NCBI GenBank assembly: GCA_044338255.1
Contig: JBIILZ010000006.1
Span: forward strand, 1 to 62,056
From: CAIUVD01 sp044338255
GTDB lineage: Bacteria; Planctomycetota; UBA11346
Direction: 5' to 3'
Length of the DNA: 62,056 bases
In this document: piece after piece, positions 15,381 through 23,144 of the stretch
Position numbering within the stretch: position 1 is the stretch's first letter
Layout of the letters: each line of letters opens with the position of its first letter
Program-made: the position numbers and the translations under genes
Notes under the pieces: generated by a model
What the model was told of the DNA's origin: nothing
Database searches by the model: none
What the model saw: only the letters and a program-made list of their open reading frames with translations

Positions 15381-17033
15381 ATGTCGCTCTCGCTCGCCAC
15401 GTCCGCTTTTCACGGTCAACGCAAAGGCCCCGTGGTCATCGTCGTCATGGATGGCGTGGGCATCGGACCTGACTACGCGGGCAATGCCGTCAAGGCCGCG
15501 CACACCCCAGTGCTCGCCAAGCTGATGGCCGAATATCCCCACGTCGCCCTGCGTGCGCATGGTACCGCCGTGGGCATGCCTAGCGACGCCGACATGGGCA
15601 ATTCCGAAGTCGGCCACAACGCCCTGGGCGCCGGACGGATCTTCGATCAGGGCGCCAAGCTGGTGCAGGAAGCCATCGATTCGGGAGCCCTGTTCGGCGG
15701 CGCCGGGTGGACCGACATCGTCACCAACGCGACCACCAAGCAGTCGACGTTGCACCTCATCGGTCTGCTGAGCGACGGCAACGTCCACTCGCACATCAAC
15801 CACCTCAAGGCCCTGATCCTCGACGCCAAGAAGCGCGGCGTGACCAAGGTCGCGGTCCATGCCCTGCTCGATGGCCGCGATGTCGGCGAGACCACCGCTC
15901 TCGAATTCACCGAGCCCTTCGAAGCCTGGCTGACCAGCGTCGATCCGCGCTACGGCATCGCCTCCGGCGGCGGTCGCATGTGGCTGACCATGGACCGCTA
16001 TGACGCCGATTGGTCGATGGTCGAACGCGGTTGGCAGACCCACGTCCTCGCCGAAGGCCGGCGCTTCCCCTCGGCCTCGGCGGCGGTGAAGGCCTTCCGT
16101 GCCGAGAAGCCCGGGGTCATCGACCAGGATCTGCCGGCGTTCGTCGTCGAGCGCGACGGCCAGGCTTTCGCGCCGGTAGGTGATGGCGATTCGGTGGTGT
16201 TCTTCAATTTCCGTGGCGATCGTTCGATCGAGATCAGCAAAGCCTTTCTCGAGCGCAAGGCCGAGGGCGTGCCCTTCGACCGCAAGCACCTCCCAGAGGT
16301 CTGCTATGCCGGGATGATGACCTACGACGGCGACACCAATCTGCCGCCGCGCATCCTCGTCGCCCCGCCGGTGATCGATCGCACCCTCGGCCAATACCTC
16401 GCCGGTTCGGGCGTGCGCCAGCTGGCCTGCAGCGAGACGCAGAAGTACGGCCATGTGACCTTCTTCTGGAACGGCAACCGCTCGGGCTACATCGACCCCA
16501 AGCTTGAACGCTACATCGAAGTCCCCAGCGACCGCGTCAGCTTCGACGAACGTCCGTGGATGAAATCGGCTGAGATCACCGACGCCGTTGCCGCCGAGCT
16601 GCGCGCCAATCCCTATGGGCTGGCGCGTCTTAACTATCCCAACGGCGACATGGTCGGCCACACCGGCAATTTCAACTCGACGCGAATGGCGGTCGAAGCC
16701 GTCGATCTGTCGCTCGGCCGGCTGTTGCCGGTGATCAAGGAACTCGGGGGCGTGGCCCTGATCACCGCCGACCATGGCAACGCCGACGAGATGTATGAGA
16801 TCGACAAGAAGGGCGGGGTTAAAACCGAGAACGGCAGGCCCAAGGCCAAGACCAGCCACACCCTCAACCACGTGCCGTTCATCGTCTACGATCCGCAATT
16901 CAAGGGCGAATACGCCATCGACACCAGCGTCGCCCAGCCCGGCCTCGCCAATGTCGCCGCCACCGCCCTGGCCCTGATGGGCTATCAGGCGCCCAGCGAC
17001 TACGAGCGCTCGATCATCGCGTTCAACAAGTAG
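15381..17033 (+). CDS. gpmI: 2,3-bisphosphoglycerate-independent phosphoglycerate mutase
   Basis: GpmI interconverts 3- and 2-phosphoglycerate in glycolysis and gluconeogenesis and is a two-metal enzyme of the alkaline-phosphatase superfamily. The N-terminal metal aspartate is in VVMDGVGIG (D24). The phosphoserine nucleophile is S75 in DADMGNSEVGHNA. The C-terminal metal site includes ITADHGNADEM. At 550 residues it is longer than the usual proteobacterial form (about 510) and resembles the long plant/trypanosomatid type, with extra segments such as RYGIASGGGRMWLTMDRY. GGAG at 15372 supports the ATG. Confidence 0.95.
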   Translation: MSLSLATSAFHGQRKGPVVIVVMDGVGIGPDYAGNAVKAAHTPVLAKLMAEYPHVALRAHGTAVGMPSDADMGNSEVGHNALGAGRIFDQGAKLVQEAIDSGALFGGAGWTDIVTNATTKQSTLHLIGLLSDGNVHSHINHLKALILDAKKRGVTKVAVHALLDGRDVGETTALEFTEPFEAWLTSVDPRYGIASGGGRMWLTMDRYDADWSMVERGWQTHVLAEGRRFPSASAAVKAFRAEKPGVIDQDLPAFVVERDGQAFAPVGDGDSVVFFNFRGDRSIEISKAFLERKAEGVPFDRKHLPEVCYAGMMTYDGDTNLPPRILVAPPVIDRTLGQYLAGSGVRQLACSETQKYGHVTFFWNGNRSGYIDPKLERYIEVPSDRVSFDERPWMKSAEITDAVAAELRANPYGLARLNYPNGDMVGHTGNFNSTRMAVEAVDLSLGRLLPVIKELGGVALITADHGNADEMYEIDKKGGVKTENGRPKAKTSHTLNHVPFIVYDPQFKGEYAIDTSVAQPGLANVAATALALMGYQAPSDYERSIIAFNK

Positions 17034-17062
17034 CAAGTAAGACCCTGGCACCGCGCCCAGCC

Positions 17063-17749
17063 ATGCGCCTGGCGATCATCGGAACCGATACCGGCGTGGG
17101 CAAAACCCACGTCACCGTGCTGCTGGCCGCGAGCCTGCGGGCCCTCGGGCGACGCGTCTGGCTGCACAAGCCAGTGGCTTGCGGGGATTGGGATGGGACC
17201 AGCGCCGACGATGGCCGGCGACTGCGCACCGTCGTCGGCGATGGCCAGGATCCGGCCACCGTCTGTCCGTACGAATTCGCTGAACCGATCTCTCCGCATC
17301 TGGCCGCTGCCGCCGCCGGCGTGCAGCTGACGGCAGAGGCCTTCACCGCCCATCTCGCGCGCGTCGCTGGCGACCACGACCTGCTCGTCGAGGGTGCCGG
17401 CGGCCTGCTCGCGCCGCTGACCCATGATCGGCTGAGCTTCGCCGAATTATTACCACGCTGGCAGCTGCCAGCGCTGATCGTTACGCGACCGGATCTCGGT
17501 ACGCTCAACCACACGGCGTTGACCGTGCGTTGCGCGCGCGCCGCCGGCATCCCCCTGCTTGGGCTGATCATCTCCCACGCCCGGCCACCAAGCGCGAGCC
17601 CGGCGATCGCCTATGCCGCCCGCGAACTATCGACGCTGACGGGTTTGGCGGTGCTTGCCGAAATCCCCCATGCCAACGGCATGGCCGCGGGCATGGACCT
17701 GAACCCCGACATGGCGCACACGGTACTGGCAGCCTATCCCTGTCCCTGA
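17063..17749 (+). CDS. bioD: dethiobiotin synthetase
   Basis: BioD carboxylates 7,8-diaminopelargonate with ATP to form dethiobiotin, the penultimate biotin step. The 228-residue protein has the P-loop GTDTGVGKTHV, the substrate lysine region (HKPVACG) and the second signature VEGAGGLLAPL. It follows gpmI by 29 bp, but no other biotin gene is present, so the pathway genes are scattered. The start at 17063 places the P-loop at the N-terminus as expected. Confidence 0.92.
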   Translation: MRLAIIGTDTGVGKTHVTVLLAASLRALGRRVWLHKPVACGDWDGTSADDGRRLRTVVGDGQDPATVCPYEFAEPISPHLAAAAAGVQLTAEAFTAHLARVAGDHDLLVEGAGGLLAPLTHDRLSFAELLPRWQLPALIVTRPDLGTLNHTALTVRCARAAGIPLLGLIISHARPPSASPAIAYAARELSTLTGLAVLAEIPHANGMAAGMDLNPDMAHTVLAAYPCP

Positions 17750-17798
17750 CTTGTGAACGTCCGCCGGGTAACGACGTTCTCCGGGCGGAGCATGCCTG

Positions 17799-18581
17799 AT
17801 GCGCTGGTTTCTCTTACTCCTGTGCGCGGTGCTGGTCAGCACTGCAGAACTCGAAAACGCCAACGTCAGCGATCCGCAGACCGCGCCGGTGTTTGCCGAG
17901 CACACCCCCTTCGCGACCACCATCACCGTCCGCAATCCCCATGATCGGGCGGTGCGCATCGAACGGCTCGATGCCAGCTGCGCGTGCATGCATCTGGAGA
18001 TCGGCGAGCGCTTCGTCCTCCCGCATCAGAGCACGACCCTCGCGGTCAGCGTCGACAATCGCAAGCGCTCGGGCCCGCAGCGCATGGGCGTGACCATTTA
18101 TCTCACCGATCCCGACCTCGAGGCGATCGATGTGCAGCTGTGGTGGACGGTGACTCCCGATGTCACGGTCGATGCCATCGCCCCGCGCTCCGAAACCACC
18201 CTCGGCCGGCCCACCGATATCGTCTGGCGCGATATCTACAAATTCGTCGCCAACGAACGTCCCGATGAATTGCAGCGTCTCTCCAAGCGGATGTTGCTGA
18301 CCAGCCCGCAGACAGACTTCGCGGTCCTGGGCATCGACTATACAGGTCCGCTGTGGACCTTCACCCCGCTCAAGCAGAGCGATGGTTCGTGGCTGATCAC
18401 CGCCTCCGCCAAGGATCCGCAGGCGCAATTGGCGGAGAAACTCTACGACGAGACCGTCACCATCCGCACCAACCATCCGCAAAAGGCCGAGATCACAGTG
18501 CAGTTCGTGGTCAACCTCACGCGCAAGGCCGGGAGCACCGATTTCGATCGCAACGCCATCCCCCCGCCGCCGCTCGAATAA
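17799..18581 (+). CDS. secreted DUF1573-domain protein
   Basis: The 260-residue protein has a short signal peptide (MRWFLLLLCAVLVSTAE). It continues with an immunoglobulin-like DUF1573 domain, recognised by TTITVRNPHDRAVRIERL, the cysteine pair in LDASCACMHL and LPHQSTTLAVSVD. The second half repeats a similar beta-sandwich (VTIRTNHPQKAEITVQFVV). DUF1573 proteins are abundant in Planctomycetota and Bacteroidota; their role is not established. A GGAG lies about nine bases ahead of the ATG. Confidence 0.78.
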   Translation: MRWFLLLLCAVLVSTAELENANVSDPQTAPVFAEHTPFATTITVRNPHDRAVRIERLDASCACMHLEIGERFVLPHQSTTLAVSVDNRKRSGPQRMGVTIYLTDPDLEAIDVQLWWTVTPDVTVDAIAPRSETTLGRPTDIVWRDIYKFVANERPDELQRLSKRMLLTSPQTDFAVLGIDYTGPLWTFTPLKQSDGSWLITASAKDPQAQLAEKLYDETVTIRTNHPQKAEITVQFVVNLTRKAGSTDFDRNAIPPPPLE

Positions 18582-18634
18582 CCAGGGGCTAGGGCCTTGC
18601 CAGCACATGGGATCATAGGGTAGACTGCGGCATC

Positions 18635-19324
18635 ATGCTTGCCGTCCCTACGATTCTTGATGCCGCGGCCCTGACGGCCGAACTTGAGCGGCTCAAGCCC
18701 TTGGCGGAAATGGGCCGCATGGCTGCGACCGTGGCCCATGAGATCCGCAATCCGCTCACCGGTATCAGCGCCAACGCCGAGCTGCTGCGCGAGAATCTCG
18801 ACAACCGCGACGATCTCGAATCGGTCGACATCATCCTCGGGGAGGTCGAACGCCTCAGCCGGCTGGTGACCGATCTGCTGTACTACAGCCGCGAGCGCGT
18901 CGCCGAGCGCAAGCTCCTCGACCTCGGCTGGCTGGCCCGGGCGAGTTGCGAGCTCTCGGTCGCGGAGGCCGAAAACGCCGGCATCCGCCTGAACTGGCAT
19001 GGCCAGGGGCGCGGCCAGGGCGACAGCGAACTATCGCGGCAAGCGCTGCTGAATGTCGTGCGCAACGCCATCCAGGCCTGCTCCCGTGGCGGCGAAGTCA
19101 CGATCACCGTCGCCGGCAATGCCATCCGCGTCACCGATACCGGTTCGGGTGTGCCGCAGGCCCTGCGCGAGCGCTTGTTCGAGCCCTTCGTCACCGGCCG
19201 CACGCGCGGCCTGGGGATCGGTGCGACCGTTGCCAAACGCTGTCAGCAACGCCAGGACGGCGACCTCCTGCTTGAGAGCACCGGGCCGGGTGGCAGCGTG
19301 TTCATGCTCACCTGGATGAGTTGA
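18635..19324 (+). CDS. orphan sensor histidine kinase core (NtrB/ZraS-like)
   Basis: At 229 residues this is a HisKA-HATPase core. H35 lies in the H-box VAHEIRNPLTGI, the N-box is LLNVVRNAIQAC, G1 is VTDTGSGVP, and the G2 region is GLGIGATVAKRC. The H-box and short form resemble the NtrB/AtoS/ZraS class that activates sigma-54 regulators. Only about 20 residues precede the kinase core, with no sensor or membrane domain. No response regulator is adjacent, so the partner lies elsewhere. The ATPase end (KRCQQRQDGDLL) departs from the usual HGG pattern. Confidence 0.85.
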   Translation: MLAVPTILDAAALTAELERLKPLAEMGRMAATVAHEIRNPLTGISANAELLRENLDNRDDLESVDIILGEVERLSRLVTDLLYYSRERVAERKLLDLGWLARASCELSVAEAENAGIRLNWHGQGRGQGDSELSRQALLNVVRNAIQACSRGGEVTITVAGNAIRVTDTGSGVPQALRERLFEPFVTGRTRGLGIGATVAKRCQQRQDGDLLLESTGPGGSVFMLTWMS

Positions 19325-19354
19325 AGCGCCCTCTTTTACGCTGCCGAGCCCACC

Positions 19355-19933
19355 ATGCATGATCTCTCCACCATCGCCTCGAGTTGTGGCGTGCTCCTCG
19401 GCCAGAATGAGGACGGCCAGTTCGAGCATATGGCCACCGCCTGGAGCGTCGGCCCCGATGAATGGGTCACCGCTTGGCCCGCTGATAAACCGTCCACCGA
19501 CCTCCGCCTGCTGTACACCAACACCGGCGCCGTTGATCAGGTGCAAGGCTGGGAGTGGGAAGACGGCATCGCCGGCTTCCGCGCCCATGTCGCTACCAGC
19601 GTGCCGGCGCTTCCTCTGCGCCGCGGCAAGGATCTGCACAAACGCGATCAGCTGTGGGCCCTCGGTTATCCGTCGATGATCGATCATCCGGCCTTCCGCC
19701 TGCACCGCGGCTCGCTCGATGCCGAGCGCTATTTCCCCTACCTCTGCCCGTGGGTCATGCAGGGTCATCTGGCGCTTTTTTCAGCCAAAGACGGCTACCT
19801 CACGGGACGCTGCTACGCGGGCATGGCCGGCGGCCCGGTGCTCGATCCCGACGGGCATGTCGTCGGCGTGATCCTCGATGGCGAGGTCGCCCCCGATCAT
19901 CCGGCGCTGACGCGGTTTCACCGCCTGATCTGA
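19355..19933 (+). CDS. trypsin/HtrA-like fold protein lacking catalytic residues
   Basis: The 192-residue protein has landmarks of chymotrypsin-fold serine peptidases but without the active site. The motif that normally reads GNSGGPVL is here GMAGGPVLDPDGHVVGVI (156-173), with Ala158 in the place of the nucleophilic serine. The segment that normally carries the catalytic histidine (VLTAAH or VTNAH) reads WVTAWPAD (37-44) with no histidine. A family-like 'LWALGYPS' precedes the last strands. There is no signal peptide, so it is cytoplasmic. It may act as a binding module rather than a protease. It follows the orphan kinase by 30 bp and may be co-transcribed. Its last 16 bp overlap the convergent ccoI gene. 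Confidence 0.55.
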   Translation: MHDLSTIASSCGVLLGQNEDGQFEHMATAWSVGPDEWVTAWPADKPSTDLRLLYTNTGAVDQVQGWEWEDGIAGFRAHVATSVPALPLRRGKDLHKRDQLWALGYPSMIDHPAFRLHRGSLDAERYFPYLCPWVMQGHLALFSAKDGYLTGRCYAGMAGGPVLDPDGHVVGVILDGEVAPDHPALTRFHRLI

Positions 19934-22209
19934 TCCTCGTTGTCATTGAACGGCTGCCAGGCAGTGGCGATCACCACCGCCAGCAGTGAGCTCACCGGCA
20001 TACCGACGGCGCAGATCAGCGGCCCCCACCATCCAGCTACCGCCGCGCCCACCGCCATGGCGTTGTAGAGGACGGTCGCGGCCAAGAGCAGGCGTTCGCG
20101 ACGCTGCAGGCGTTCGCTGGCCAAAAGCAGATCGCTGAGCGCCGCCAGCGGCGCCGCCTCATCGGTGACCACCACATCCGCGCAGGCCAGCCCGGCGGCA
20201 AGGCCGCCGCGCACCGCCACCGAAAAGCCGGCGGCGGCGAGGGCGGCGGCGTCATTGACGCCATCGCCGACCATCAGCGTCCGGGCATCCACGAGGCGTG
20301 CCTTGTCCTCGGGCAACTGCGCCGCCTGTGCGTCGCTGATCGCGAGGGTCTGGGCCACCGCCCGCACCGCCTCGGGAGCATCACCGCTGGCGAGGGTCAG
20401 GCGCCATCCGCGCCGGCGCATCGCCGCCAGCACCGTCGACGCATCGGGACGGATGCCATCGGTGACGCGGATCTCGGCCACAACTTCGCCAGCGCAGCGT
20501 ACCACGATGCCGCCGGCACCCGGCCCCAAGGACATCGCGCGGCCCGCCCAGCGCGCCGTGACTCCCCGCCCCGGCAACTCGACGACTTCCTCGACGCTGA
20601 CCTCCGGGGCCAGGAACTGCTCGCGCACATGGCGTTCGATGGCCAGGGCCAGCGGATGGCGGCATTGCCTTTCGATGGCCAGGATCGCGCCCGCCAATAA
20701 CGGACGCTCGGCTTCTGGGACCAGCCAGCGCCAAGCGACGACGGTCATCTGTCCGGTGGTCAAGGTCCCGGTCTTGTCGAAGACCGCTGCCGTGATCCCG
20801 CGCAGGCGCAGCAACGCCGCACCCGAGCGGATCAGCAATCCGCGCTGACGGGCGGCGGCGAGCAGACGTGCACGCGCCAACGGCAGGGCCAGGCCGATGG
20901 CGCAGGGACAGGCCGCCATCACCACCGCCACCGCGCGATCGACTCCCGACCACCAGCCGGCGGCCACCGCCAGCAGGACCAGGGCCGCGCCGTACCAGCG
21001 CTCCCACCAGGCATCCTCGACGCCGGGCGCAGCAGCCTTGTTGACCTCAGCAGCCATGAGCATCTTGCCCACCCGGCTGTGACTCCCGGTGGCGGCGATG
21101 CGCACCGTGCAGGTGCCGGTAACCAGCAGCGTCCCGGCGTAGACAGTCTGCCCGATGGCTAGCGGCTGGGGTCGGCTTTCGCCGGTGAGCACCGCCACAT
21201 CCACGGCCGCCTCGGGGCTCGCCGCGACCACCACGCCATCGCCACCGAGACGCTGGCCGCGGGCATACGGAGCATCGCTGTCGAGCGCCGGCACCTCATC
21301 GGGAAGTATCCCGCCGAGGTGCGAGGCCTGCACCGCCAAGCGATCCTGGATGCGATGCAAAGCCAGGCGCCCGACCAGCAGCAGAGCGCAGAACATCGCC
21401 ACCGCATCGGCATAGGTCGCATTCGATCCACGCACCAGGTTCGCCGCCGAAGCGCCCAGCCCGACCGTCACCACCGCCGCCGCCGTCGCATCCAAGGACC
21501 AGCGCCCGTGGCGCAGCGCCCGTCCCAGGGCCCGCCACCACGGCCCCACCGCCCAGGTCCCGGCGGGCAGGGCGAGGAGTAGAGCCCCGAGGCCGAAATA
21601 CCAGCGGAAGCGCGGCTCGAGGTCACCGGTGAGTTCGCCGGCGGCGAGGTTCATCGCCAACTGCATCGAGCCCACCGCGCAGGCCAGGGCAATGGCCGCG
21701 CGCAGGGCCTCGGCCCGCGCCGCCAAGCGCCGCTGACGATCATCGACGGCGCCCGTCCACGGCCGTAGGCGATACCCGAGCTGCGCCGCGAGCGTGGCGA
21801 TGCGCGCCGGATCGGTGCGTGCGGCGTGGTGCACGGTCCGCAGCACGCCGCGTCCGACATCGACCTCGGCGCGTTCAATGCCGGGGTCGATAAACGACAG
21901 GCGCTCCAGCACCCAGGTGCAGGCCGGGCAGTGCAGGCCCTCGACCGCCCAGGCGATGGCGTGACGCCCGCCGCCGAGGTCCGCCGCCACCCGCGCCAGG
22001 AACTCCGGCGCGGCCCAAGCGCGGTGCTCGGCGGTGATCGCCGGCACCGGCCGGGGCGCGGCTCCTGCCGCCAGGGCGGCCTCGCGCAGGGCGACGTAGG
22101 AACCCAGGCCGCAACGCGATAACAAGTCATGGGCGATGGCGCAACCATGACAGCAGAAGCGCGCCTGATCCTGGCTCAGGAGCGTGCCGCAATGAACGCA
22201 GGCGCTCAT
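19918..22209 (-). CDS. ccoI: copper-translocating P1B-type ATPase, CcoI/FixI-like
   Basis: This ATPase exports copper for assembly of the cbb3 oxidase. The 763 residues begin with the CcoI-type cysteine region (CVHCG ... FCCHGC). A heavy-metal domain with CPAC (EGLHCPACTWVLERL) follows. The membrane segments hold the CPC metal site (AACPCAIGLALP), the A-domain has LTGES, the P-domain has DKTGTLT, and the hinge is MVGDGVNDAAAL. The stretch before LTGES is shorter than usual. The ATG at 22209 overlaps the stop of the upstream SafE-type gene (ATGA). The adjacent, divergent cco operon supports the CcoI assignment over general copper efflux. Confidence 0.9.
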   Translation of the reverse strand: MSACVHCGTLLSQDQARFCCHGCAIAHDLLSRCGLGSYVALREAALAAGAAPRPVPAITAEHRAWAAPEFLARVAADLGGGRHAIAWAVEGLHCPACTWVLERLSFIDPGIERAEVDVGRGVLRTVHHAARTDPARIATLAAQLGYRLRPWTGAVDDRQRRLAARAEALRAAIALACAVGSMQLAMNLAAGELTGDLEPRFRWYFGLGALLLALPAGTWAVGPWWRALGRALRHGRWSLDATAAAVVTVGLGASAANLVRGSNATYADAVAMFCALLLVGRLALHRIQDRLAVQASHLGGILPDEVPALDSDAPYARGQRLGGDGVVVAASPEAAVDVAVLTGESRPQPLAIGQTVYAGTLLVTGTCTVRIAATGSHSRVGKMLMAAEVNKAAAPGVEDAWWERWYGAALVLLAVAAGWWSGVDRAVAVVMAACPCAIGLALPLARARLLAAARQRGLLIRSGAALLRLRGITAAVFDKTGTLTTGQMTVVAWRWLVPEAERPLLAGAILAIERQCRHPLALAIERHVREQFLAPEVSVEEVVELPGRGVTARWAGRAMSLGPGAGGIVVRCAGEVVAEIRVTDGIRPDASTVLAAMRRRGWRLTLASGDAPEAVRAVAQTLAISDAQAAQLPEDKARLVDARTLMVGDGVNDAAALAAAGFSVAVRGGLAAGLACADVVVTDEAAPLAALSDLLLASERLQRRERLLLAATVLYNAMAVGAAVAGWWGPLICAVGMPVSSLLAVVIATAWQPFNDNEDQIRR

Positions 22210-22889
22210 GTCCGACAACCCGGAGCACCGACCGAGAACGCCAGCCACCCCAGCCACGCGCCCGCCACCAGCAGGCCGAGCGCCGGCAGCCAGCGCAGGC
22301 GTCGGCGCACGCCCGCCAACCACGCCGCCGCTCCCAGGACATGCGCCGCCATCAGGATCGGGGTATTCAGCAGCACCAAGCCGACCATCAGCAGAGCACC
22401 GTGCAGCGGGCTGGCTGAGGCCACTGCCAGGCCCAGGGCCCAGATGACGACGGCACAAGGCAGCAACGCCAGGATGACCCCGAGACAAAAGACCTGCCCG
22501 TGGCTGGTCGAGGCCGCAGCCCCAGCGCTCCAGCGTTGCACCGCCCGCGCCAGCCATCCCGGCACCTGGGCGCCGACCACTCCCCGACTGAACAAGGATC
22601 GCAGTCCCAGTCCGATCATCAGCGCCGCCGTCAACCCCAACACCCAGGGCGCATAGCTGCGCAGGGCGAGGATGGCGACTCCGCCCACACCCCCGGCGAG
22701 GGCTCCCAGAAGGGCGTAGGTCACAGCCTTGCCGGTCTGATAGGCGAGCACGCCGCTGAGGCCATGAAAACGCAAGGCCACTACCAACGGACCGCACATC
22801 GCCGGACAATGGCCGAGGACCCAGATCAGACCCTGGGTGGCGAGCACGCCATAGAGCTGCGCCTGCAGAGCATCCATGGGCAACACCAT
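22206..22889 (-). CDS. SafE/TauE-type (DsbD-like) membrane protein of cbb3 oxidase biogenesis
   Basis: A protein of about 227 residues with some six hydrophobic helices and the family motif GHCPAMCGPLVVAL near the N-terminus. It belongs to the 'sulfite exporter TauE/SafE' group that often sits beside ccoI and ccoS and is thought to help copper or thiol handling in cbb3 assembly. In-frame ATGs occur at 22937, 22931, 22889 and 22877; I choose 22889 because the first helix follows soon after. It is co-transcribed with ccoI (ATGA). Confidence 0.82.
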   Translation of the reverse strand: MVLPMDALQAQLYGVLATQGLIWVLGHCPAMCGPLVVALRFHGLSGVLAYQTGKAVTYALLGALAGGVGGVAILALRSYAPWVLGLTAALMIGLGLRSLFSRGVVGAQVPGWLARAVQRWSAGAAASTSHGQVFCLGVILALLPCAVVIWALGLAVASASPLHGALLMVGLVLLNTPILMAAHVLGAAAWLAGVRRRLRWLPALGLLVAGAWLGWLAFSVGAPGCRT

Positions 22890-22970
22890 ACGCCGAATTT
22901 GCGGTGCAATACACCATTTCAGGACAAACATATCCATTTACATTTATAACAACCTTATTTATTGGCAGGC
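22890..22970. promoter_or_regulatory. AT-rich divergent promoter region of the cbb3 cluster
   Basis: About 80 bp between the divergent ccoI and ccoS transcription units, clearly richer in A and T than surrounding DNA (for example TTACATTTATAACAACCTT). It must carry both promoters. A short dyad TTGC-GGT-GCAA lies near its left end. I could not identify a convincing FNR/ANR box. Confidence 0.4.
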
Positions 22971-23144
22971 ATGGGCACCGTCTTCCTCCTTACCGGCCTC
23001 GCCTGCGCCCTCTTCCTGGTCGGAGCCTTGCTCCTGACCTGGGGGGTGCGGGCCGGCCAGTGGGATGATCTCGATACCCCTGCCGAGCGCATGCTCGGCG
23101 ATGACCCACCCGCGCCGAAACCTCCGAAGGTACCCCAGCCGTGA
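22971..23144 (+). CDS. ccoS: cbb3 oxidase maturation protein CcoS
   Basis: A 57-residue protein with one membrane helix (about 3-24) followed by the CcoS signature WGVRAGQWDDLDTPAERML. CcoS is needed for cofactor insertion into the cbb3 oxidase. A TTG at 22962 is an alternative start. The stop overlaps the GTG of ccoNO (GTGA), so the two are coupled. The proline-rich tail (PPAPKPPKVPQP) is longer than in many homologues. Confidence 0.88.
   Translation: MGTVFLLTGLACALFLVGALLLTWGVRAGQWDDLDTPAERMLGDDPPAPKPPKVPQP

Noticed and set aside
22210..22917. A 236-codon upstream extension of the ccoI frame
   Set aside because: It lies in another frame over the SafE-type membrane gene, which shows clear family motifs. 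The ATGA junction marks the true start.
22890..22970. FNR/ANR box upstream of ccoS
   Set aside because: The dyad TTGC-GGT-GCAA does not match TTGAT-N4-ATCAA in sequence or spacing.
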